Positions 1-5,637 of a stretch of DNA of 17,331 nucleotides are shown here, piece after piece. The translations under genes were made by a program, and so were the position numbers. This DNA comes from Collinsella sp. (GTDB lineage Bacteria > Actinomycetota > Coriobacteriia > Coriobacteriales > Coriobacteriaceae), in assembly GCA_019419555.1 (NCBI GenBank), contig DXZR01000043.1, positions 1 through 17,331 on the forward strand, written 5' to 3'. The notes below the pieces were generated by a model. It was not told where the DNA came from, made no database searches, and saw only the letters and a list, made by a program, of their open reading frames with translations. The number at the start of each line of letters is the position of its first letter. Position 1 is the first letter of the stretch.

Positions 1-1
1 G

Positions 2-142
2 CCTGCCCCTGCCCCGGCACCTGCTCCTGTCCCCGCACCGGCGTCCGAGGCGACGCCTGCGGAGCCCGATTGGGATGCCGTTGCCACGCCGGCGGATGAG
101 CCGGGCGATAATCCTGCTGCCGAAAACAATCAAACCGAATAG
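2..142 (+). CDS. C-terminal end of an unidentified Pro/Ala-rich protein (5' end outside window)
   Basis: An open frame runs in from the window edge and stops at TAG 140-142, leaving 46 codons. It starts with alternating Pro-Ala residues (PAPAPAPAPVPAPA) and continues as an acidic, low-complexity tail ending in ENNQTE. No domain or membrane segment can be seen. Such tails are common as flexible linkers or C-termini of surface, division or regulatory proteins, but this piece cannot separate these. The frame is supported by the stop lying 8 bases before a good intrinsic terminator, which is where a real gene end would be. The other frames give cysteine- or arginine-rich peptides that look wrong. 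The function is unknown. Confidence 0.6.
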   Translation, partial: PAPAPAPAPVPAPASEATPAEPDWDAVATPADEPGDNPAAENNQTE

Positions 143-150
143 CCGGTCGA

Positions 151-185
151 GGCGCCCTGGGCAACTGAGCCCGGGGTGCCTTTTT
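151..185 (+). terminator. Intrinsic terminator of the partial upstream gene
   Basis: A 12-bp stem is formed by GGCGCCCTGGGC (151-162) and GCCCGGGGTGCC (169-180), with two G-U pairs and the loop AACTGA. TTTTT follows at once (181-185). It lies 8 bases after the stop at 142, in the right orientation for that gene. Confidence 0.85.
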
Positions 186-337
186 CTACTGCGAAAGCAA
201 GAAAATGCCTGGGAAAACGGTTGCAGCAAAATTTCTCGGAAATTGGTCAATGTTGCGCAACAACGTCGCGGCTATTGTTGAGAACGTAGACGTGTAAGGT
301 TTGAAGGCGTGCGACGCCTTAGGAAAAGGAGAGGCTC
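186..337 (+). promoter_or_regulatory. Leader of the zinc-ribbon membrane protein gene, with two small symmetric elements
   Basis: This stretch separates the terminator from the start at 338 and should hold the promoter, but no convincing -35/-10 pair was found. Two symmetric elements are visible. A perfect 12-bp palindrome TGTTGCGCAACA at 251-262 could be a repressor site. A perfect hairpin AAGGCGT-GCG-ACGCCTT at 304-320 ends just before the ribosome binding site (AGGAAAAGGAGAGG, 321-334). The hairpin is not followed by a T-run, so it is more likely a 5' stabiliser or translation element than a terminator. Confidence 0.4.
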
Positions 338-946
338 ATGTTCTGTCCCACTTGTGGTTCTCCCATTTCGGATGATGCCAAATTCTGCCCTGTTTGCGGA
401 TCCGCCGTTGGTGCCGCTTCTGCCGCTGCGGCCCCGCAGCCCCAGCCCGCTCCGGCCCAGGCTATTCAGCCCGCGCCCCAGCCTCAGCAGCAGTACACCG
501 GTCAATACGCCCAACAGTCCGCATCCGCTCCGATGGGCTATGACCCCATTAAGGCTGACCGCAGCCTGATCGGCTGGCTGCTGCTCTCTCTTGTGACCTG
601 CGGTATCTATTCGTTCTACTTCCTGTATTGCTTGGCACGCGACGTCAACACGTTGTGTCAGGATGACGGCGATTACACGCCGGGTCTGGCGGAATTCATC
701 CTTCTATCGTTTGTGACCTGCGGCTTCTACGCGTACTACTGGTATTACAAGATTGGCAACCGCCTGCAGGCCAACGCTCCTCGCTACGGCCTGGTGTTCC
801 AGGAAAACGGCACCACCGTTCTTCTGTGGCAGATCTTCGGCGCGCTCCTGTGCGGCCTTGGTCCCATCTTCGCTATGAACATCGTCATCAATAATACCAA
901 TGCCATGGCAACGGCTTACAACACTCGCCTTGGCGCTCGTGCCTAA
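338..946 (+). CDS. Zinc-ribbon, DUF4234-type small membrane protein
   Basis: The 202-residue protein starts with a zinc ribbon of two CPxCG knuckles (C3, C6, C17, C20). A Pro/Gln/Ala linker follows (about 28-65). The C-terminal half is membrane-embedded and contains an internal duplication: LLLSLVTCGIYSFYFLY (81-97) and ILLSFVTCGFYAYYWYY (121-137). A third hydrophobic stretch lies near 160-184. The repeated V-T-C-G-[IF]-Y core is typical of the DUF4234 family, whose role is unknown. The ribosome binding site GGAGAGG sits 4 bases before ATG 338 and the protein opens directly with its first knuckle, so the start is firm. A DUF2752-type gene follows after 13 bases and the two are probably one operon. 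Small zinc-ribbon membrane proteins of this kind are often linked to envelope or secretion genes, but nothing here shows the role. Confidence 0.85.
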   Translation: MFCPTCGSPISDDAKFCPVCGSAVGAASAAAAPQPQPAPAQAIQPAPQPQQQYTGQYAQQSASAPMGYDPIKADRSLIGWLLLSLVTCGIYSFYFLYCLARDVNTLCQDDGDYTPGLAEFILLSFVTCGFYAYYWYYKIGNRLQANAPRYGLVFQENGTTVLLWQIFGALLCGLGPIFAMNIVINNTNAMATAYNTRLGARA

Positions 947-959
947 CAATAAGGGCGGC

Positions 960-1436
960 GTGAACAGCTTCCAGGGACATAGGGGCACGGCAGAGCTCCT
1001 TCGCCGCGCCCTTTTTTGCACCGGCGCGCTCTTTGTCGCCTGGCTCGCGCTCTACCTGCTCGACATTGGCTGCATTTTTCGATTGATGACGGGCATTCCT
1101 TGTCCGGGATGCGGCATGACGAGGGCGTGGCTGGCGGCGCTGCGCCTCGATTATGCGGCTGCCTTTGCCTACCATCCGCTGTTTTGGGTGGTGCCGATTG
1201 CGTTTGTGCTCGCGTTCGTGCGCGAGGAGGTGGCATCGAGCAAGCTAAAGCGTGGTATCGACATTGCGGTCACCGTGTTGTGCGTGCTGGTCGTCGTCGT
1301 ATGGATCGTGCGCCTCGTCAATCCGGCAGATGCCGGTCTGCTCTTTGGCGGCTATGCGCCCGCCGGAGTTCCCGACGATATCATCCACCTCGAACCCCCA
1401 CGCTGGCTCACCATCCTTCGCTCTTACCTGGCGTGA
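960..1436 (+). CDS. DUF2752-type membrane protein
   Basis: The hallmark of the family is seen at residues 44-57: TGIPCPGCGMTRAW, with the Cys pair C48/C51. Hydrophobic segments lie at about 18-40, 73-87 and 101-120, giving a small integral membrane protein of 158 residues. I chose GTG 960, with AAGGGCGG just upstream. The frame also has an ATG at 900, but that would overlap the preceding gene by 47 bases and add a non-membrane leader coded inside it. The ATG just before the motif would delete the first membrane helix. The gene is 13 bases after the zinc-ribbon gene and ends before a strong terminator, so it is the last gene of that pair. DUF2752 proteins have no settled function. The cysteines suggest metal or thiol chemistry near the membrane, which is inference. 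Confidence 0.82.
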   Translation: MNSFQGHRGTAELLRRALFCTGALFVAWLALYLLDIGCIFRLMTGIPCPGCGMTRAWLAALRLDYAAAFAYHPLFWVVPIAFVLAFVREEVASSKLKRGIDIAVTVLCVLVVVVWIVRLVNPADAGLLFGGYAPAGVPDDIIHLEPPRWLTILRSYLA

Positions 1437-1469
1437 CGGAGGACGCGCTAGAAAAACGGTCGACACATA

Positions 1470-1513
1470 AGCGGGGGCGAACGTTGAGATAACGTCCGCC
1501 CCCGCTTTGCTTT
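1470..1513 (+). terminator. Strong hairpin terminator between converging genes
   Basis: GCGGGGGCGAACGTT (1471-1485) pairs with AACGTCCGCCCCCGC (1491-1505) with one mismatch and a 5-nt loop GAGAT. The plus strand then reads TTTGCTTT. It ends the DUF2752 gene (stop 1436). It also lies about 37 bases past the end of the minus-strand M20 gene and may work in that direction, though the T-run on that side is poor. Confidence 0.8.
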
Positions 1514-1542
1514 AGCCAGGCTGTTATGGATGGGCGTGACGG

Positions 1543-3006
1543 CTACTCGTCGCGCTTTTCCTCGTGGCGAGCGGCAGCCCGCGCATCGTGGATGCCCTTG
1601 ATTGCAGCATGGCGGGCGGTGCGAGCATCGTGCATGGCGTCGCGCGCCTCAGCGGCCGTGGCCTTGGCAGAGCGCAGCTTGGCGGCCAAGTCGGGGTTGG
1701 TCTCGGCAACCGCGGCGATCGTGGGGCCGTCGAGCTCCTCTTGCGTGGGCTCGGCCAAAAAGTCGATGGCATACTGAGCGGCTACCATGGAGCCCTTGGC
1801 GAGCACGCTCTCGTCGATCTTATAGAAGCAAGAATGTTGGGCGTACGTGGCGCCAATCTGGGGGTTGCGCGTGCCAACAAAGGCGAGCACGCCCGGCACG
1901 CGGCGCAGGTACTCCGAGAAGTCCTCGCCCGAAAGCGTGCCGCGATAATGGCCTTCGCCCGCGGGGCCCAAGCACTTGACCACGGCCTGACGACAACGCT
2001 CGCTCGAGGCGACGTCGTTTTCGACCTTGTAGTTGGCGATGGTGTAGTCGGTAAGTTCGGCCTCTGCGCCCAGGGCTGCCGCGGTGTGCTCCACGATGCG
2101 GCGCATAAGCTCGGGCATTTCCTCGTGCGTCTTGTCGCCATAGGTGCGCACCGTGCCGGCGAGGTAGGCCGTGCCGGCGATAACGTTGCGCGCGGTGCCG
2201 CCGTGCAGCTCGCCGACGGTGATGACAGCCGGCTCGTAGGGGCTGATCTCGCGCGAGACGATGGTCTGCAGGGCGTTGACGATCTCGGCAGCCACCATAA
2301 CGGCGTCGTGGCCGCGCTGGGGCATGGCGCCATGGCACGAGGTGCCGCGGACATCGATGCGGAACCAGTCGGTGTTTGCCATGCGCGGGCCGGGCTCACA
2401 GCTCACGGTGCCGGCGTCGACTTCGCTCCAGATATGCGCGGCGTAGGCACCATCGACGCCGTCGAGCACGCCCGTGCCGATCATGAGCTTGGCGCCCTGG
2501 CCGTTTTCCTCGCTGGGCTGGAAGACGATGCGGACCTCGCCGTGGATGTCGTCGGTCATATGGCGCAGGATCTGCAGCGTGCCGAGCATCATGGCGATGT
2601 GGCAGTCGTGGCCGCAGGCGTGCATGCAGCCCTCGTTGACGCTGGCAAACTCCTCGCCGGTCTGCTCGGTAACGGGCAGGGCGTCGATGTCGGCGCGCAG
2701 CAGGATGCGGCGGCGCGGCGTGCCGTCCTCGCGGTAGGCATCGGGCGCGGTACTGCGAAGCGTCGCCACCAGGCCCGTCTTGAGCGGACGCTCGTAGGGG
2801 ATATTCATGGCGTCGAGCTGGTTGGCGATGTCGGAAGTCGTGCGCTCCTCGGCAAGGCTCAGCTCCGGGTGCTTATGGAAGTGCCGGCGCTGCTTGATGA
2901 TGTAGGGTTCAAACTCGGCGGCGATATCTCGGATGGCCGCGGTGACGTCGTCTGCCGCGCGAACCTCGGTTGCCGCCATAATTTGCTGTGCCTTGGTCTT
3001 CGTCAT
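1543..3006 (-). CDS. M20-family metal-dependent amidohydrolase (aminoacylase type) with an extra C-terminal tail
   Basis: This 487-residue cytoplasmic enzyme should hydrolyse an N-acyl amino acid, aminoacyl conjugate or similar amide. The substrate cannot be read from sequence. Family marks in order: RRHFHKHPELS (40-50), LLRADIDALPV (102-112), the metal motif HACGHDCH (129-136; Cys131, His133), the catalytic pair PSEE (Glu166, Glu167), His191 in AAHIW, and a late QHSCFYK motif holding another metal-ligand His. Related enzymes are about 390-400 residues. This one ends with about 68 extra residues (420-487), Ala-rich and charged, with a repeated HDAR[TA]ARH unit and the end HEEKRDE. The start is ATG at 3006 on the minus strand, with AAGGAG nine bases upstream. 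Reading the frame further back only enters the antisense of the divergent gene. It is transcribed away from the YtcJ-like gene and shares its promoter region. Confidence 0.9.
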   Translation of the reverse strand: MTKTKAQQIMAATEVRAADDVTAAIRDIAAEFEPYIIKQRRHFHKHPELSLAEERTTSDIANQLDAMNIPYERPLKTGLVATLRSTAPDAYREDGTPRRRILLRADIDALPVTEQTGEEFASVNEGCMHACGHDCHIAMMLGTLQILRHMTDDIHGEVRIVFQPSEENGQGAKLMIGTGVLDGVDGAYAAHIWSEVDAGTVSCEPGPRMANTDWFRIDVRGTSCHGAMPQRGHDAVMVAAEIVNALQTIVSREISPYEPAVITVGELHGGTARNVIAGTAYLAGTVRTYGDKTHEEMPELMRRIVEHTAAALGAEAELTDYTIANYKVENDVASSERCRQAVVKCLGPAGEGHYRGTLSGEDFSEYLRRVPGVLAFVGTRNPQIGATYAQHSCFYKIDESVLAKGSMVAAQYAIDFLAEPTQEELDGPTIAAVAETNPDLAAKLRSAKATAAEARDAMHDARTARHAAIKGIHDARAAARHEEKRDE

Positions 3007-3162
3007 GGTCGATTTGCTCCTTGCTGGGTTGATCGCAAAATCGTACAGGCTCTCTCCAGTATGCCACCTGCCGCTAGGGCTGGTAAAGTTGCCGTTTGCC
3101 GCTTGGGGTTTTGTCACAAGGGCGGGAGAGTACACTCGGAGGTGTTGAATTTCCTGCCAGAG
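3007..3162. promoter_or_regulatory. Divergent promoter region between the two hydrolase genes
   Basis: These 156 bases must drive the minus-strand M20 gene and the plus-strand YtcJ-like gene. The minus gene has a clear ribosome binding site (AAGGAG read on the minus strand, about 3016-3021). On the plus strand TACACT (3131-3136) could be a -10 box, but the nearest -35-like TTGTCA is only 14 bases upstream. GGAGG at 3138-3142 resembles a ribosome binding site but is about 20 bases from the first ATG. No operator or terminator was recognised. Confidence 0.4.
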
Positions 3163-4812
3163 ATGGGGATGCCCATGCAACATATCGATCGGATTATCCG
3201 CTCTAAGAACGTTTTTACCGCCCAAGACGGTATCGATACCGCCCGCGAGCTGGCGATTGCCATCTCGGGCGATCGCATCGTCGCAGTCGGTGCGCCCGAT
3301 GACGTGATTGCCGCCGCACCTGCCGCCACGCCGGTGGTCGATTACGGCGAGCAGTTTGTCTGCCCCGGTTTCCACGATGCGCACTTGCATTTCTTCCATA
3401 CCTCGGTTGGCTCCTCGCCGTACATGCTTATGGATATGGGCACGTCCGAGGCAGCATTGGTGCAGCATGCGCTCGAGTTTTCCCAAGGCTTGCCCGACGA
3501 CGCCTGGGTCGTGACCCAGGGTTGGCGCGATTACCGCTGGGATCCGCCCGAGCACCCTACCAAGGCCTCCCTCGACGCCGCCTTCCCCGATCGCCCCTGT
3601 GTTATGTATTCGGGCGATGGGCATACCCTGTGGCTCAACAGCCGCGCACTCGAAGCCCTCGGCGTGACGCGCGACAGCGAGCCTCCGGCGGGTGGCAGTT
3701 ATGACAAAGACTCAAACGGTGAACTTACGGGTATCGCCCACGAGGCAGCTGCCATGCAGCTGTTGCCGCGCTGCCTTGAGTGGCTGGGCGAAGATCGCAT
3801 CGCAAGCGCTTACGCCGATCAAATGAGGCGCATGGCCGAGCAGGGCATCACCTCGATCTGCGATATGTCGCTCATGCCCATGCCAGGCTGCGATTTTATC
3901 CGCGACGACGTCTATGACAAGCTGCAGGCAGCCGGCAAGTTGGGCATCCGAGCCCATCTGTTCCCCACGCTGCTGGATGACCAGTCGCGCCTGGAAGAGC
4001 TGCAGGCACGTTACGCGAACAACGCGCTGCTCTCGGCGCCAGGCTTTAAGCAGTTCTTCGACGGTGTGTCGAGCGAACACACGGCCTATCTCACCGAGCC
4101 CTATACCAACCCGCGTTTCCCGGGCGACCGAGGCCGTCTGACAGTTCCTGCCGAGCGCATGCGTAAGCTGGTTCTGGCGGCCGCGGAGCGCGGCCACACC
4201 GTGCGCATCCACGTCATCGGCGACGGTGCCATCCATGCCGCGCTCGATATCTTTGAGGAGGCCGCCGAACTGTACGGCCTGCCCCAGCACGGTCATAACA
4301 CGCTCGAGCATCTGGAGAACCTCTTGCCCGAGGACATCGATCGTCTACGCAAGCTTAACGTCGTTGCCTCGAGCCAGCCCTGTCATATTACACTCGACCC
4401 GGGCGGCCCCGAGCGCGATCTGGGCCTGGAGCGCAGCCGCATCATGTGGCCGTTTGCGACCTATAAGCAGCGCGGCATTCGCCAAGCCTTCGGTACCGAC
4501 AGCCCTATCACAGCTGTTACCAGCATGAACGTGCTCTACACGGCTATCACGCGCCAGGACCCCAAAAGCCACTGGCCCGAGGGCGGCTGGTTACCGAGCG
4601 AGCGCATCGATGCAGCAACAGCCCTGCGCAACTACACCCTGGGCAGCGCCTATGCAGCGGGCGACGAGCAAAACCTCGGCAGCCTGGAACCCGGCAAATA
4701 CGCCGACCTGGTAGTCCTGGATCAAAACCCACTCACCATCGACCCCCAAGAACTGCAAGCCACCAAGGTTCAGGCCACCTACCTGGCAGGTAACGTAATC
4801 TACGAGCGCTAG
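3163..4812 (+). CDS. YtcJ-like metal-dependent amidohydrolase (amidohydrolase family 3)
   Basis: The 549-residue protein has the layout of amidohydrolase-superfamily TIM barrels of the YtcJ/Amidohydro_3 group: a small N-terminal beta domain (IIRSKNVFT... ISGDRIVAVG), then PGFHDAHLHF (68-77; metal ligands His74 and His76), IHVIGDGAI (His350), LEHLENL (His383) and FGTDSPI (Asp446). The C-terminal beta sandwich ends in GSLEPGKYADLVVLD. Length is normal for the group. Reported activities vary widely, so the substrate is left open. The start is unsure: ATG codons lie at 3163, 3169 and 3175, and the strongest Shine-Dalgarno (GGAGG, 3138-3142) is too far from any of them. 3175 would give MQHIDRIIRSK. 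CTG at 3154 has better spacing but is a rare start. The gene is divergent from an M20 hydrolase and is followed by its own terminator. Confidence 0.87.
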   Translation: MGMPMQHIDRIIRSKNVFTAQDGIDTARELAIAISGDRIVAVGAPDDVIAAAPAATPVVDYGEQFVCPGFHDAHLHFFHTSVGSSPYMLMDMGTSEAALVQHALEFSQGLPDDAWVVTQGWRDYRWDPPEHPTKASLDAAFPDRPCVMYSGDGHTLWLNSRALEALGVTRDSEPPAGGSYDKDSNGELTGIAHEAAAMQLLPRCLEWLGEDRIASAYADQMRRMAEQGITSICDMSLMPMPGCDFIRDDVYDKLQAAGKLGIRAHLFPTLLDDQSRLEELQARYANNALLSAPGFKQFFDGVSSEHTAYLTEPYTNPRFPGDRGRLTVPAERMRKLVLAAAERGHTVRIHVIGDGAIHAALDIFEEAAELYGLPQHGHNTLEHLENLLPEDIDRLRKLNVVASSQPCHITLDPGGPERDLGLERSRIMWPFATYKQRGIRQAFGTDSPITAVTSMNVLYTAITRQDPKSHWPEGGWLPSERIDAATALRNYTLGSAYAAGDEQNLGSLEPGKYADLVVLDQNPLTIDPQELQATKVQATYLAGNVIYER

Positions 4813-4831
4813 CCTCATACCCCACTCATAG

Positions 4832-4865
4832 GGGGCACGTTTCAGCAACGTGCCCCTTTCTTGTT
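4832..4865 (+). terminator. Intrinsic terminator of the YtcJ-like gene
   Basis: GGGGCACGTT (4832-4841) and AACGTGCCCC (4847-4856) form a perfect 10-bp stem with a TCAGC loop, followed by TTTCTTGTT. It is 20 bases after the stop at 4812. The large palindrome begins only 27 bases later, so most transcripts from the left should end before reaching it. Confidence 0.9.
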
Positions 4866-4891
4866 CGCAACATCTGCATCGCCATTTTGCT

Positions 4892-5119
4892 GCACTGACT
4901 TTTCTGAATGCCGGGCCCGAATTAGTTAACCTGCCTCCCGTGTGGCTCCGGAGGGGCGGGGCATAAGGTTTATCGCGAGTTCCGCACGAGCCGAAGGCCA
5001 CTTAATGTGGCCTTCGTGCGAGCAGGACTGCCCGAGCAGGAAACCTTATGCCCCGCCCCTCCGGAGCCACACGGGAGTCACCGCTAAGTTATCCCCCGGC
5101 ATTCAGAAAATCTAAGTGC
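4892..5119. repeat. Giant imperfect palindrome (228 bp) upstream of groES
   Basis: The core is a perfect 37-bp inverted repeat, 4935-4971 against 5041-5077, starting CTCCCGTGTGGCTCC and ending GGCATAAGGTTT. Outside it is a second perfect pair of 16 bp, TTTTCTGAATGCCGGG (4900-4915) against 5095-5110. Outermost, GCACT (4892-4896) pairs with AGTGC (5115-5119). The 69-base centre has its own hairpin, CGAAGGCCAC-TTAAT-GTGGCCTTCG (4992-5015), with GCACGA/TCGTGC as an alternative extension. The 8-bp direct repeat CGAGCAGG occurs at 5019-5026 and 5033-5040. No open frame fits. The element could be a non-autonomous mobile repeat, an insulator or terminator, or a structured RNA. No transposase or target-site duplication was identified. 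Confidence 0.9.
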
Positions 5120-5138
5120 CAAAAAATAAGATTTTTTG
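5120..5138. repeat. AT-rich perfect hairpin abutting the palindrome
   Basis: CAAAAAAT-AAG-ATTTTTTG is a perfect 8-bp stem with a 3-base loop, directly after the right end of the 228-bp palindrome. TTGACT (5136-5141) overlaps its right arm and is a good -35 match, but TATAAC follows after only 8 bases, so no normal promoter is formed by that pair. Confidence 0.6.
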
Positions 5139-5206
5139 ACTCCGTGTTGTATAACCCGCCATTCGTGGGTACCATTCAACGCGTACGCAAACAAAAAGGG
5201 TTAATT

Positions 5207-5225
5207 CGCGTGGTATAACCGCGCG
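5207..5225 (+). promoter_or_regulatory. Probable extended -10 promoter of groESL inside a short palindrome
   Basis: TGGTATAAC (5211-5219) has the form of an extended -10 box (TGn then TATAAC), about 29 bases before the groES start. It lies inside CGCGTGG-TATAA-CCGCGCG, where six of seven arm bases pair. No good -35 box stands 16-18 bases upstream. A second GTATAACC copy lies at 5149-5156. I looked for CIRCE (TTAGCACTC-N9-GAGTGCTAA) and HAIR (CTTGAGT-N7-ACTCAAG) heat-shock operators between 5120 and 5247 and found neither. Confidence 0.45.
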
Positions 5226-5247
5226 GCCCAAAAAGGAGGAGACAAGC

Positions 5248-5541
5248 ATGTCGTCTTTGAAGCCGCTTGCAGATCGTGTTCTGGTCAAGCCCGACGAGGC
5301 CGAGCAGAAGACCGCTTCTGGTCTGTATATCGCCAGCAACGCTCAGGAGAAGCCGCAGCGCGGCACCATCGTTGCCGTTGGCGCCGGCAAGGTCAACGAC
5401 AAGGGTGAGCGCATCCCCATGGACGTCAAGGTCGGTGACGTTGTCATCTACGGTAAGTTCGGTGGCAACGAGGTCAAGGTCGACGGCGAGAAGTATCTGC
5501 TGATGCGCGCCGACGACATCTACGCTATCGTCGAGGCCTAG
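5248..5541 (+). CDS. groES: Co-chaperonin GroES (Hsp10)
   Basis: The 97-residue protein has the standard length and full sequence of GroES: LKPLADRVLVKPDEAE (4-19), the mobile loop around residues 17-34 with its GroEL-contacting stretch SGLYI (24-28), then AVGAGKVNDKGE and the end GDVVIYGKFGGNEVKVDGE followed by the DDIYAIVE tail. Seven copies form the lid over the GroEL cavity in the cytoplasm, closing it for substrate folding in an ATP-dependent cycle. A strong ribosome binding site AAAGGAGG stands 8 bases before ATG 5248. groEL follows after 96 bases with no terminator, so the two form the usual operon. Codon use is strongly biased to C- and G-ending codons, as in highly expressed genes. 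The regulator is not evident because no CIRCE or HAIR site is present. Confidence 0.98.
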   Translation: MSSLKPLADRVLVKPDEAEQKTASGLYIASNAQEKPQRGTIVAVGAGKVNDKGERIPMDVKVGDVVIYGKFGGNEVKVDGEKYLLMRADDIYAIVEA

Positions 5542-5637
5542 TCTCGTCAGAATCTCTGATTCGTCTTTGAACGCGCCCGCCGCATAGGACTCGGAAGCGG
5601 CGACGCGAGTCACATTTCTTTTGGAGGATTACCTACC

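Noticed and set aside
900..959. ATG 900 as the start of the DUF2752 gene
   Set aside because: It overlaps the preceding gene by 47 bases and adds 20 residues encoded mostly within that gene. GTG 960 lies in the spacer at a natural distance.
1564..3162. Extending the YtcJ-like gene far upstream
   Set aside because: The added residues are the antisense of the M20 gene. Family length and N-terminus fit a start near 3163-3175.
3007..3624. Extending the M20 gene 206 codons upstream
   Set aside because: The added part is antisense to the YtcJ-like gene, and the internal ATG at 3006 has a proper ribosome binding site and matches the family N-terminus.
4892..5119. Insertion sequence or CRISPR array explaining the palindrome
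   Set aside because: There is no transposase frame, no regular repeat-spacer pattern, and the arms are inverted rather than direct. A MITE-like origin remains open and is listed as a finding.
5136..5155. TTGACT with TATAAC as a groES promoter
   Set aside because: The boxes are only 8 bases apart, far below the 16-18 needed.
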